NCBI GenBank assembly: GCA_022867105.1
Contig: JALHVH010000035.1
Coordinates: forward strand, 1-6,344
Reading direction: 5' to 3'
DNA: 6,344 nt
Source of the DNA: Candidatus Aminicenantota bacterium
GTDB lineage: Bacteria; Acidobacteriota; Aminicenantia; Aminicenantales; Saccharicenantaceae
The notes under the pieces are model-generated. The model did not search any database, was not told the origin of the DNA, and saw only the letters and a list, made by a program, of their open reading frames with translations. Of this stretch, positions 1-5,199 are shown in pieces. Position numbers and translations under genes: made by a program. Position 1 is the first letter of the stretch, and every line of letters begins with the position of its first letter.

Positions 1-108
1 CAGGAAGGCCTTGACAAGCGGCAGGCCGACGTACCCGAGGCCCACCACACCGACCACCGCCTTCTTATCCTTGATCCGTTTCTGCAGAGTCCGGCGGAGT
101 TCGTTCAT
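1..108 (-). CDS. Nucleotide-sugar dehydrogenase, N-terminal fragment (UDP-glucose/GDP-mannose dehydrogenase family)
   Basis: Only the first 36 codons lie in the window; the rest continues beyond the left edge. After a basic helix-like leader (residues 1-16) comes a hydrophobic strand and a glycine-rich NAD-binding turn, VGLGYVGLPL, with GxGxxG at G23, G25 and G28. This turn and the following 'GLPL' are characteristic of UDP-glucose/GDP-mannose dehydrogenases, which oxidise C6 of a nucleotide sugar to a uronic acid with two NAD+ in the cytoplasm. The ATG overlaps the stop of the upstream epimerase as ATGA, with GGGA a few bases upstream, so translation is probably coupled. Next to a WbpP/TviC-like epimerase, the most likely substrate is UDP-GlcNAc or UDP-GalNAc (a WbpA/WbpO/TviB-type enzyme). 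That substrate is inferred from context, because the catalytic Cys and substrate-binding regions are not visible. Confidence 0.85.
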   Translation of the reverse strand, partial: MNELRRTLQKRIKDKKAVVGVVGLGYVGLPLVKAFL

Positions 109-1049
109 GACGTTCCCATCCCTTCTTTGTACCAGTTTATGGTTTTATTCAATCCTTCATCGAATCCCACGAGCGGACGGTACTTGAGGACCCGCTCCGC
201 GGCCGAGATATCGGCGAAGGAATGCTTAATATCGCCGGGGCGAGGATCGACATGGACGGGCCGGACGGATGTTCCCAGGTTCCGATTGATCTTTTCAGCC
301 AGGTCGTTCACCGTGACCCGGTCGGCGCAGGCGATGTTGAAGACACTACCCGATGCCCCCGGCGCCGTGCAGGCCAGGAGATTCGCCTCGACGACGTTGG
401 CGACGTAGGTGAAGTCCCGCGACTGCCTTCCGTCGCCGAAGATCGTCGGCGGTTCGCCCCGGAGGATCTTGGTGATGAACAGCGGAACGACCGCCGCGTA
501 CTGCGAGAAAGGGTCCTGCCGCGGCCCGAAGACGTTGAAGTACCGCAGGGTCACCGTCTCCAGGCCGTAGGTCTGGGTGAAGACCTGGAGGTACTTCTCG
601 CCCGCGAACTTGCTCACGGCATAGGGCGAGAGGGGCTTGCCTTCCACTCCCTCGCGCTTTGGCAGGTTAGGTTCATCGCCGTAGCAGGCCGACGAAGAGG
701 CAAAAACGAGTCTTTTAACACCGGCCTCGGCCGACGCCCGCAGGACATTGAGGGTCCCCCGGACGTTGATAGCGTCGGTGGTGAAGGGGTCGGCTATGGA
801 CCGCGGGACCGACGGCAGGGCGGCCTGGTGAAGGACATAGTCCATCCCTTCGACCGACCGCTTGCAGACCGCCATGTCCCGGATGTCGCCCTCGACGAGC
901 TCGATCCGGTCCAGGAAAAGCGCGAGGTTCTCGCGCTTTCCGGTCAGGAAGTTGTCAAGGACACGGACCTTAAGCCTGCGTTTCAACAGCTCTTCAGCCA
1001 GATGCGAGCCGATGAAGCCCGCCCCTCCCGTTACCAGGTAAGAGGCCAT
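105..1049 (-). CDS. NAD-dependent epimerase, WbpP/TviC-like UDP-N-acetylhexosamine(uronate) 4-epimerase
   Basis: This is a complete 314-residue extended short-chain dehydrogenase/reductase, a normal length for the family. The N-terminal Rossmann motif is TGGAGFIGS (glycines 8, 9, 11, 14), followed by the cofactor-site acidic turn LDNF (31-34) and GDIRD (54-58). The catalytic region has a serine cluster SSS (118-120) and YxxxK (Y143, K147). RYFNVFGPRQDP (169-180) and PGDIKHSFADI (271-281) closely resemble WbpP of Pseudomonas and TviC of the Vi-antigen locus, which invert C4 of UDP-GlcNAc or UDP-GlcNAcA. It is a cytoplasmic enzyme of precursor supply for surface polysaccharide. Its stop overlaps the start of a nucleotide-sugar dehydrogenase, the usual partner, giving a probable two-gene route to UDP-GalNAcA or its precursor. 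The start ATG has only a weak Shine-Dalgarno (CGGA). A near-consensus promoter lies about 50 bp upstream. UDP-glucose 4-epimerase activity is the main alternative. Confidence 0.92.
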   Translation of the reverse strand: MASYLVTGGAGFIGSHLAEELLKRRLKVRVLDNFLTGKRENLALFLDRIELVEGDIRDMAVCKRSVEGMDYVLHQAALPSVPRSIADPFTTDAINVRGTLNVLRASAEAGVKRLVFASSSACYGDEPNLPKREGVEGKPLSPYAVSKFAGEKYLQVFTQTYGLETVTLRYFNVFGPRQDPFSQYAAVVPLFITKILRGEPPTIFGDGRQSRDFTYVANVVEANLLACTAPGASGSVFNIACADRVTVNDLAEKINRNLGTSVRPVHVDPRPGDIKHSFADISAAERVLKYRPLVGFDEGLNKTINWYKEGMGTS

Positions 1050-1102
1050 GTGATTCCGATGATTCCGGTAAGCTTCAAGATCCTAAAACCATCAACGGGA
1101 TT

Positions 1103-1132
1103 ATTCTATTGGGCGAAGGACTGTACTGTCAA
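1103..1132 (-). promoter_or_regulatory. Strong sigma-70-like promoter for the epimerase/dehydrogenase pair
   Basis: Read on the minus strand, TTGACA (1132-1127, perfect -35) is followed after 18 bp by TAGAAT (1108-1103, five of six -10 bases). Transcription would start near 1096, giving a leader of about 47 nt before the epimerase ATG at 1049. Position, orientation and match quality are all as expected for a housekeeping promoter. The call rests on pattern only. Confidence 0.65.
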
Positions 1133-1189
1133 GAGGAAGCAAGGCGCCAAGGGCCCACGTCAAATGTCACTTTGAAAAGCTTGCGGCCT

Positions 1190-1200
1190 CATGAATCATG
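1190..1200. repeat. Short palindrome CATGA-A-TCATG upstream of the epimerase promoter
   Basis: There are two perfect 5-bp arms around a single A, about 58 bp upstream of the -35 hexamer. A second small inverted repeat, TCAAA-N6-TTTGA, lies at 1160-1175, nearer the promoter. Either could be a regulator site, but both are short enough to occur by chance. The rest of the 1050-1214 gap shows no coding signal. Confidence 0.2.
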
Positions 1201-1214
1201 GGGAGAGGGTCAGA

Positions 1215-1541
1215 CTATTCTGTCTTTTTTACAAATCCGGCTGCCCATTGGCTGCCCTCCATGACCATTCCATTCCATCCAAACCCGAACCCGAACGCCA
1301 GACAGAACAGCTCGAAATACGCCTCGACGACCGGGGAGCCGTCATGGGCCACGGTCAACTGCGGGAATATGACCAGCGTCAGGATGAAGCCTATCGCCAA
1401 CGATCCCAGGGTCGAATAGAAATAGCGCTTATTAAACCGTAGGGCTTGCCCCTCCCGCAGCTTTCGCAGCCAGGGGAGGAGCGTCCGGGCCAGGACGCCC
1501 AGAAAGACCCCAACGAACTTCAGGATAAATTCAAGTGTCAC
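1215..1541 (-). CDS. Small three-helix membrane protein of unknown function
   Basis: I do not recognise this 108-residue protein. I chose the GTG at 1541, not an ATG 93 bp further upstream, because AAGGAGG stands 8 nt before the GTG and the extra residues encoded upstream are polar and unlike the rest. Three hydrophobic segments are visible: about residues 4-24, ending in an ARTLLPWLRKL turn; 41-60; and 73-92, a Phe/Gly-rich stretch (FGFGFGWNGMV). A basic loop lies between helices 1 and 2 (RKLREGQALRFNKR), and the tail FVKKTE is short and basic. By the positive-inside rule the first loop is probably cytoplasmic. Size and three helices recall holins or small accessory membrane proteins, but no lysis or phage gene is nearby, so that is only a possibility. 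It stands alone, with more than 160 bp to the epimerase and more than 400 bp to the GT-C gene. Confidence 0.65.
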   Translation of the reverse strand: MTLEFILKFVGVFLGVLARTLLPWLRKLREGQALRFNKRYFYSTLGSLAIGFILTLVIFPQLTVAHDGSPVVEAYFELFCLAFGFGFGWNGMVMEGSQWAAGFVKKTE

Positions 1542-1548
1542 GCTCCTT

Positions 1549-1556
1549 CCCTCCTT
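1549..1556 (-). promoter_or_regulatory. Ribosome binding site that decides the GTG start of the small membrane protein
   Basis: AAGGAGGG on the minus strand is a near-complete anti-16S match with 7-8 nt to the GTG at 1541. A second AAGGAG copy (1548-1543) sits too close to the GTG to act well. The site would be inside the coding region if translation began at the upstream ATG (1634), which argues against that longer version. Confidence 0.75.
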
Positions 1557-1661
1557 CTCAGCCAATGGCGAAATTAAATTCGTGCTGATGCATACCTGAT
1601 CGTACAATAACTCGTCATCTCCAAACAAGGCCATGAATCTCTCGACACGCCGTTTCTATCA

Positions 1662-1736
1662 CCCCCCTGGTCCAATTATCGGGGGGCAGTTCACAATAAG
1701 CGGCGGCGGAAGAGCATGTTGGGGCAAAAAACCCCC
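1662..1736. repeat. Cluster of G- and C-tracts able to form alternative hairpins
   Basis: C6 (1662-1667), G6 (1681-1686), G4 (1721-1724) and C5 (1732-1736) lie in a gene-free stretch. C6 can pair with G6 over a 13-nt loop, and G4 with C5 over a 7-nt loop. Alternatively G6 can pair with C5 and C6 with G4. No T-tract follows either stem on either strand, so this is not a standard intrinsic terminator. Apart from this and the glycosyltransferase fragment at 1818-1961, the 1542-1977 gap shows no convincing gene. Confidence 0.35.
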
Positions 1737-1817
1737 TCGAACCGGCTAAAAGACGATAGACTCCCGCTCCAGGTGATAATGAGATGATTAGATCAGGGCG
1801 AGCTAGTCGGCAGGATC

Positions 1818-1961
1818 GTATTCTTTGAACCCGAAGTGACCTTCAAGCTGTCGCGCATCGAAGGCGTGCGCATTTTAGAACTGGGCATTTCCTACCAGGG
1901 CCGCACCTATCGCGAAGGCAAGAAGATCGGCAAGCGCAGCGCCCTGCGCCTGAAAAAGTAA
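1818..1961 (+). pseudogene. Remnant of a dolichyl-phosphate-mannose-synthase-like GT2 glycosyltransferase, C-terminal part
   Basis: On the plus strand, 47 in-frame codons ending at TAA (1959-1961) encode FFEPEVTFKLSRI, then VRILELGISYQGRT, then YREGKKIGKR. This ordered run (F-EPE-T-KL, then ELxISYxGRTYxEGKKIG) is the conserved end of the catalytic domain of polyprenyl-phosphate sugar synthases and related GT2 enzymes, where the Arg/Lys residues help bind the phosphate of the lipid carrier. Everything N-terminal is missing: the frame is closed by TGA at 1785-1787, no in-frame ATG exists, and the eight or so codons before Phe-Phe-Glu do not resemble the family. The reading ends shortly after KKIG, where intact relatives continue. 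It therefore looks like a fragment left by deletion or recombination. It converges on the GT-C gene, with the two stops 16 bp apart. The homology was recognised by eye. Confidence 0.7.
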
Positions 1962-1977
1962 ATGATCGAAATACGGT

Positions 1978-3978
1978 TTAAAATCCGAACAGATAGCTGT
2001 CGCCGATATGTTTGATGAGCGGCAAAGGTAGCTCTTTGGCGGTGGCCGCGCTTCCGCTACAGGCCAGCAGCCACAGGTGCGTACAACCCATCCGCTGCAG
2101 CTCCGTCAGCAGTAGCGGCAGGTTTTTATTTTCATACGCGGCATACAGCCGGCCGCGGCTGACTGTCGTTCCGGAACCGGTCTGATGATCGGCGATGCGG
2201 GCAAACACCGTGGCGCGCAGACAATTGCCGCGGGCAAAGGAATAGTTCAGGCGACGGCTGCCCCACTTCGGTTCATACGGGATGATATTCGCCACCAAGG
2301 CTTGGCGGGGCAGTTGTTCCTGTATGAATCGTCCCATCCGGATATCGGCATGCGTTGTAAAAACCGCCCCCGGCACCAGCGGAAAACCGGGGAAAAAACA
2401 GACGGCCCAGACCAGAGCCATCGCCGGCAGCACGATCGGGCGAAAGCGTGCCGATAATACAATCTTCAATTCGGCCGCAACCAACGCTGCGCCCAGGCCC
2501 AGCAGCGCGATGATACTGAATCCGGCTTGAAAGGTGGCGAACCCGGCCGCATTGCCGAACAGACCATTAATGGCGTTGGCGCCGATAAACCAGACGGCGA
2601 TCACGCTGAAAAAATCATGGGCGCTGTGCTGCCGCCGCCGCCGCCACCAGGCCCAGGCAATCCCCAGAAAAAGCGGAAAACCGCCGTGCGAATCGGACTT
2701 GAGCCAGAACCAGAGATTTTTCCAGAATTTCACGAAGGTCAGTACGTGCAGCAATCGATTCGGAGCGGAGGGGGTTGCCGCCGGATCGAATCCGAGTCGG
2801 TAAAGATAAAAACCGCAGACCAGAAGCAGCGCGGCACCCACCAACAAGGCCGGCGACCATTGCCGCCGGACAACTGAGCGCAGCCAGCAATAGCTCCACA
2901 CCAGACCGAAAGGCAGAGCAGGTATCGGCTGGGTCACAAACGCTGCTATGAGCAATATCGACGCGGTCAACAATGAACCGCGTAATAATGCCAGGATCAT
3001 GCCGATTCCCAGCGTATATGCCAGCATTTCCTGGATCTGGCCGCCGGCGATTCCATAATACCCGGTTACTGTACTGGTCAGGGTAAATAGAATCGCTACT
3101 ACCCGATTGGCCTGCAGGGCTCGGGCCAATGCATAGTTAACCCCGACTAACATGATCCAGGCCAGAATCCAGACGATTAAAAACGCTTCCGCTGTCCGCA
3201 CATTCAGCGCGTGTCCGATAATCCAAGTCAGCCCGCTGATGCCGGCCGGGTACCGAACTGGAAACCATTCATTCAGTAAGCCGGATCGCACATGCCCCAC
3301 CCATTCCCCCTGAAAAAGGTATCCGGTTATCTCCGCAACCGAAGTAACATCGACATCAGGCGGGGCCGGGGTGAAGGCATAGGGCGCCAGGGGTAAAATC
3401 AGAAGTATCACAAAAAAAAACGTAAAGCGCCTGCCTTCGACAAACCCTGGTATTTTGCCCGGCGTTCTCAGATTCCGCCAACCTAACGCCAGACCGCCGA
3501 GTACTAGCGCCAGATGCGTCCATTTCGAAGGAGCGGAGAGCAGCGCATTGCCATACGCCAGTGTTACCACTACAACGAGAATGATGGTGACCGCAATTCC
3601 TAACAGCACCCGTTCGGTCATCCCATGGTGCGGCCGTAGCGCATCCCCCGCTTTGAAAAAAAGGAAAACAAGCAGGCCGAGATCCGCCGCCAGACAGACG
3701 CCCCCCCAGGGGAGGTCGTAGGCATACCCGAACAGTGCGCGCGTACCCCAGGCCGCCAATACCGCGCAGGCCATCCCCCACGACAGCAACCGGGCAATCG
3801 TCACTCTACTCCAAAAATGCAGGACCAGCAGCAACACGCCGATCACCGCCACCGTGCCACTATTTAACATCAACAGCCATCCGCGTTCCCGCAGCGCGGT
3901 ATTATGAAGCAGCTCCGCAACAGCTGATGGAAAAAACTCCGCTACCCGAACCGGCAGATCATATAAAAACCATTCCAT
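1978..3978 (-). CDS. Polytopic GT-C-like membrane glycosyltransferase with periplasmic C-terminal domain
   Basis: This 666-residue protein has about 15 hydrophobic segments (near 38-56, 62-82, 95-110, 122-145, 153-167, 185-203, 262-282, 290-308, 316-333, 337-355, 376-394, 432-446, 456-475, 484-502, 512-530) and a soluble end (about 541-666). After the sixth helix comes a loop with PPDVDV (D208, D210), then an amphipathic stretch and VRYPAGISGL (241-250). This matches the layout of GT-C glycosyltransferases: an acidic catalytic loop on the outer face, then a Tyr-Pro-Pro/Ala-Gly element before the next helix. Such enzymes use polyprenyl-phosphate sugars to modify lipids, polysaccharides or proteins. 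The tail (FIQEQLPRQALVANII..., MGCTHLWLL) resembles the alpha/beta outer domain of these proteins. The five helices before the GT-C-like core are unusual. An RRRR cluster (446-449), encoded by CGG repeats, marks a cytoplasmic loop. AGGGAG lies 6 nt before the ATG. The acceptor is unknown, and O-antigen-polymerase-like function is an alternative. Confidence 0.8.
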   Translation of the reverse strand: MEWFLYDLPVRVAEFFPSAVAELLHNTALRERGWLLMLNSGTVAVIGVLLLVLHFWSRVTIARLLSWGMACAVLAAWGTRALFGYAYDLPWGGVCLAADLGLLVFLFFKAGDALRPHHGMTERVLLGIAVTIILVVVVTLAYGNALLSAPSKWTHLALVLGGLALGWRNLRTPGKIPGFVEGRRFTFFFVILLILPLAPYAFTPAPPDVDVTSVAEITGYLFQGEWVGHVRSGLLNEWFPVRYPAGISGLTWIIGHALNVRTAEAFLIVWILAWIMLVGVNYALARALQANRVVAILFTLTSTVTGYYGIAGGQIQEMLAYTLGIGMILALLRGSLLTASILLIAAFVTQPIPALPFGLVWSYCWLRSVVRRQWSPALLVGAALLLVCGFYLYRLGFDPAATPSAPNRLLHVLTFVKFWKNLWFWLKSDSHGGFPLFLGIAWAWWRRRRQHSAHDFFSVIAVWFIGANAINGLFGNAAGFATFQAGFSIIALLGLGAALVAAELKIVLSARFRPIVLPAMALVWAVCFFPGFPLVPGAVFTTHADIRMGRFIQEQLPRQALVANIIPYEPKWGSRRLNYSFARGNCLRATVFARIADHQTGSGTTVSRGRLYAAYENKNLPLLLTELQRMGCTHLWLLACSGSAATAKELPLPLIKHIGDSYLFGF

Positions 3979-3984
3979 ATTTCA

Positions 3985-3990
3985 CTCCCT
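3985..3990 (-). promoter_or_regulatory. Ribosome binding site of the GT-C gene
   Basis: AGGGAG on the minus strand, 6 nt before the ATG at 3978, supports the chosen start. No in-frame upstream start has a comparable site. Confidence 0.6.
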
Positions 3991-4061
3991 AACTCTTACC
4001 GGGCAGTCTTGCACCTTTTCGTTCGTGGAAAAAATGAATCTCCCCTCCTCACCATGCCGGT

Positions 4062-4091
4062 AATATATCGCCGGCCGCGCGGCGCTGTCAA
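4062..4091 (-). promoter_or_regulatory. Sigma-70-like promoter for the GT-C gene, with inverted repeat in the spacer
   Basis: On the minus strand, TTGACA (4091-4086, perfect -35) is followed by an 18-bp, almost all G/C spacer and TATATT (4067-4062, five of six). The start would be near 4055, with a leader of roughly 77 nt. The spacer contains the inverted repeat CGCCG-N6-CGGCG (4069-4084), which could be a repressor site. A second TTGACA lies 20 bp further upstream (4111-4106) without a -10 of its own. Confidence 0.6.
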
Positions 4092-4121
4092 CCGCCCTGT
4101 TCTATTGTCAAGCCAACATGA

Positions 4122-4280
4122 ATATTTCCGGTTCTGGGCGTCGAAGTGCTCGAGGACCAGCGCCGGGCGAAGCATCCACCTTCTATCCTACTAGAAGGAG
4201 AGGTCCGGCCCGCCTTCCACCATTTTGAGCTGGAACTATGTCAGAAATGCGGTTATGGCTATTTGCCGGATCCGCATTAA
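4122..4280 (+). pseudogene. Decayed fragment resembling the zinc-knuckle N-terminus of a SAM-dependent methyltransferase
   Basis: The plus-strand frame closed by TGA (4119-4121) and TAA (4278-4280) encodes 52 residues containing VEVLEDQRRAKHPP and, later, FHHFELELCQKCGYGYLPDP. The second block resembles the CxxCG-x-x-YL-x-P signature at the start of many sugar or small-molecule methyltransferases, where a first knuckle of the form CPxCG opens the protein. Here the expected first knuckle reads FPVLG, as though both cysteines had mutated, and an ATG (4118-4120) stands one base out of frame just before it. The methyltransferase body is absent: the stop follows at once and the GT2 gene end lies 20 bp away. 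I infer a frameshifted, 3'-truncated remnant. An unrelated short zinc-ribbon protein, or chance, cannot be excluded. The rest of the 3979-4300 gap holds only the GT-C promoter and a small hairpin. Confidence 0.4.
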
Positions 4281-4296
4281 TTGAGTCAGCCTCAAT
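4280..4296. terminator. Small hairpin just past the GT2 stop, possible weak terminator
   Basis: ATTGAG (4280-4285), loop TCAGC and CTCAAT (4291-4296) form a perfect 6-bp stem. On the plus strand it is followed by CGTTTT, so it would better terminate the remnant at 4122-4280. On the minus strand it lies 5 nt after the GT2 stop but lacks a T-tract. The stem is short and half A/T, so termination would be weak. Confidence 0.3.
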
Positions 4297-4300
4297 CGTT

Positions 4301-5173
4301 TTAATGCAACCCCGCTCTCCGACGGTATCGGCGGTAAAGCAAATGATTGAGGGGCCAACGGTTGTATCCGTATCGTCTTAATACAAAGTGAACGAAACTA
4401 AACAAAGGTTCTATGTAGCGATTTCTCCTTCTTAATCCCCCGTAGTGCTTTGATAGCGTTGATACAAAATCTAACAGTATTTCTTGGCGGAGTGCAACAG
4501 CATCGCGATTCATAGCATTGATGTATTTACTCTGAGGGAAATCAGATGAAAGCGAATACATTTTCCAGAAAACGGCGGGAAATTTCAGCGAGCTGATCTC
4601 GCGATGAAATCCAATTTTTACTTTATGAGCCCATAGGCGCTTTAAAAATTCCAGATCGTCACCGACTTTGGTCTTCAATGACCACGGACCGATCGCCTCG
4701 ATCAGAGAGCGCTTATGCATCCAGTTGCTCGGGGAAAGTCCTCCATGCTGGGTCTCTAGACTTTCGGGAAGACTAAAAAAACTGACAACTCCTTCAGGTC
4801 CAATAATCGCTCCTAGGGAATAGACAAAATCGCAATCTTTCTGTTGGATATGCTTAGTGAGTCCCTCGAGATGCCATGGGAACCAAAGATCGTCATGACC
4901 TAAATAAGCGATGTATTGCCCTTTCGCGTTTTTTAGACCCTCATTTCTAGGCTTGCTTGGGGTTCCGGAATTCTTGGGGAGATTCAGCCAGTGAAATCGA
5001 TCGTCACCAAAGGACACGACGACCTGCTCGCTATTGTCAGAACAGCCGTCCCCGACGATCCAAACCTCGAAGTCCTTAAAAGTCTGACGCAGAACGGTTT
5101 CCAAGGTCAGCCTCAATGTGCCGCTGCTGTTATAGGTCGGGATAATGACCGTGATTAATGGTGAAGAAATCAT
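4301..5173 (-). CDS. Family-2 (GT-A) glycosyltransferase
   Basis: This complete 290-residue protein has a clear GT-A nucleotide-sugar-binding half. It opens with ITVIIPTYNSSGTL (7-20), then VGDGCSDNS (40-48), the DG/SxDxS element that contacts the nucleotide, then PRNEGLKNAKGQYIAYLGHDDLW (75-97). The metal-binding DxD equivalent in that block is H93-D94-D95. A later GDDLEF (171-176) is placed where the catalytic-base region usually falls. It would transfer a sugar from a nucleotide donor, with inversion, on the cytoplasmic side during glycan assembly. The C-terminal 50 residues are strongly basic (LRRRNRY at 247-253, RRYRRR at 281-286), which suggests peripheral membrane contact. It follows the radical SAM gene by 26 nt on the same strand, so the two are probably cotranscribed. 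The only Shine-Dalgarno-like AGGA is about 13 nt from the ATG, so initiation is probably weak. Donor and acceptor cannot be read from the sequence. Confidence 0.9.
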   Translation of the reverse strand: MISSPLITVIIPTYNSSGTLRLTLETVLRQTFKDFEVWIVGDGCSDNSEQVVVSFGDDRFHWLNLPKNSGTPSKPRNEGLKNAKGQYIAYLGHDDLWFPWHLEGLTKHIQQKDCDFVYSLGAIIGPEGVVSFFSLPESLETQHGGLSPSNWMHKRSLIEAIGPWSLKTKVGDDLEFLKRLWAHKVKIGFHREISSLKFPAVFWKMYSLSSDFPQSKYINAMNRDAVALRQEILLDFVSTLSKHYGGLRRRNRYIEPLFSFVHFVLRRYGYNRWPLNHLLYRRYRRRAGLH

Positions 5174-5199
5174 TCGAATATTCTATTCCTGTCATCCCT

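Noticed and set aside
1050..1068. Tandem GATTCCG repeat just before the epimerase start
   Set aside because: Two 7-bp copies are too few and too short to distinguish from chance.
222..1175. A 317-codon open frame on the plus strand
   Set aside because: It lies opposite the well-supported epimerase, is rich in Arg/Asp/Gly as expected from the complement of a GC-rich gene, and has no recognisable motif. It is an antisense shadow.
1714..1745. GGTTCGA on the minus strand, reminiscent of a tRNA T-loop
   Set aside because: The flanking bases do not form a T-stem and no anticodon or acceptor arm can be drawn.
1934..1949. GC-rich hairpin GCGCAG-CGCC-CTGCGC after the GT-C stop
   Set aside because: It is explained by the coding sequence of the GT2 relic and is not followed by a T-tract on either strand, so I did not call a terminator.
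2632..2643. CCG trinucleotide repeat
   Set aside because: It encodes four arginines in a cytoplasmic loop of the GT-C protein and is too short to be called an unstable repeat.
3998..4057. Possible 19-codon leader peptide on the minus strand ahead of the GT-C gene
   Set aside because: The ATG would fall at or before the predicted transcription start and has no ribosome site. There is no regulatory codon run and no attenuator hairpin.
4009..4194. A 61-codon plus-strand frame starting at an ATG
   Set aside because: It overlaps the GT-C promoter, has Arg/Ser-rich random-looking content and no Shine-Dalgarno, and runs in a different frame from the CxxC fragment.
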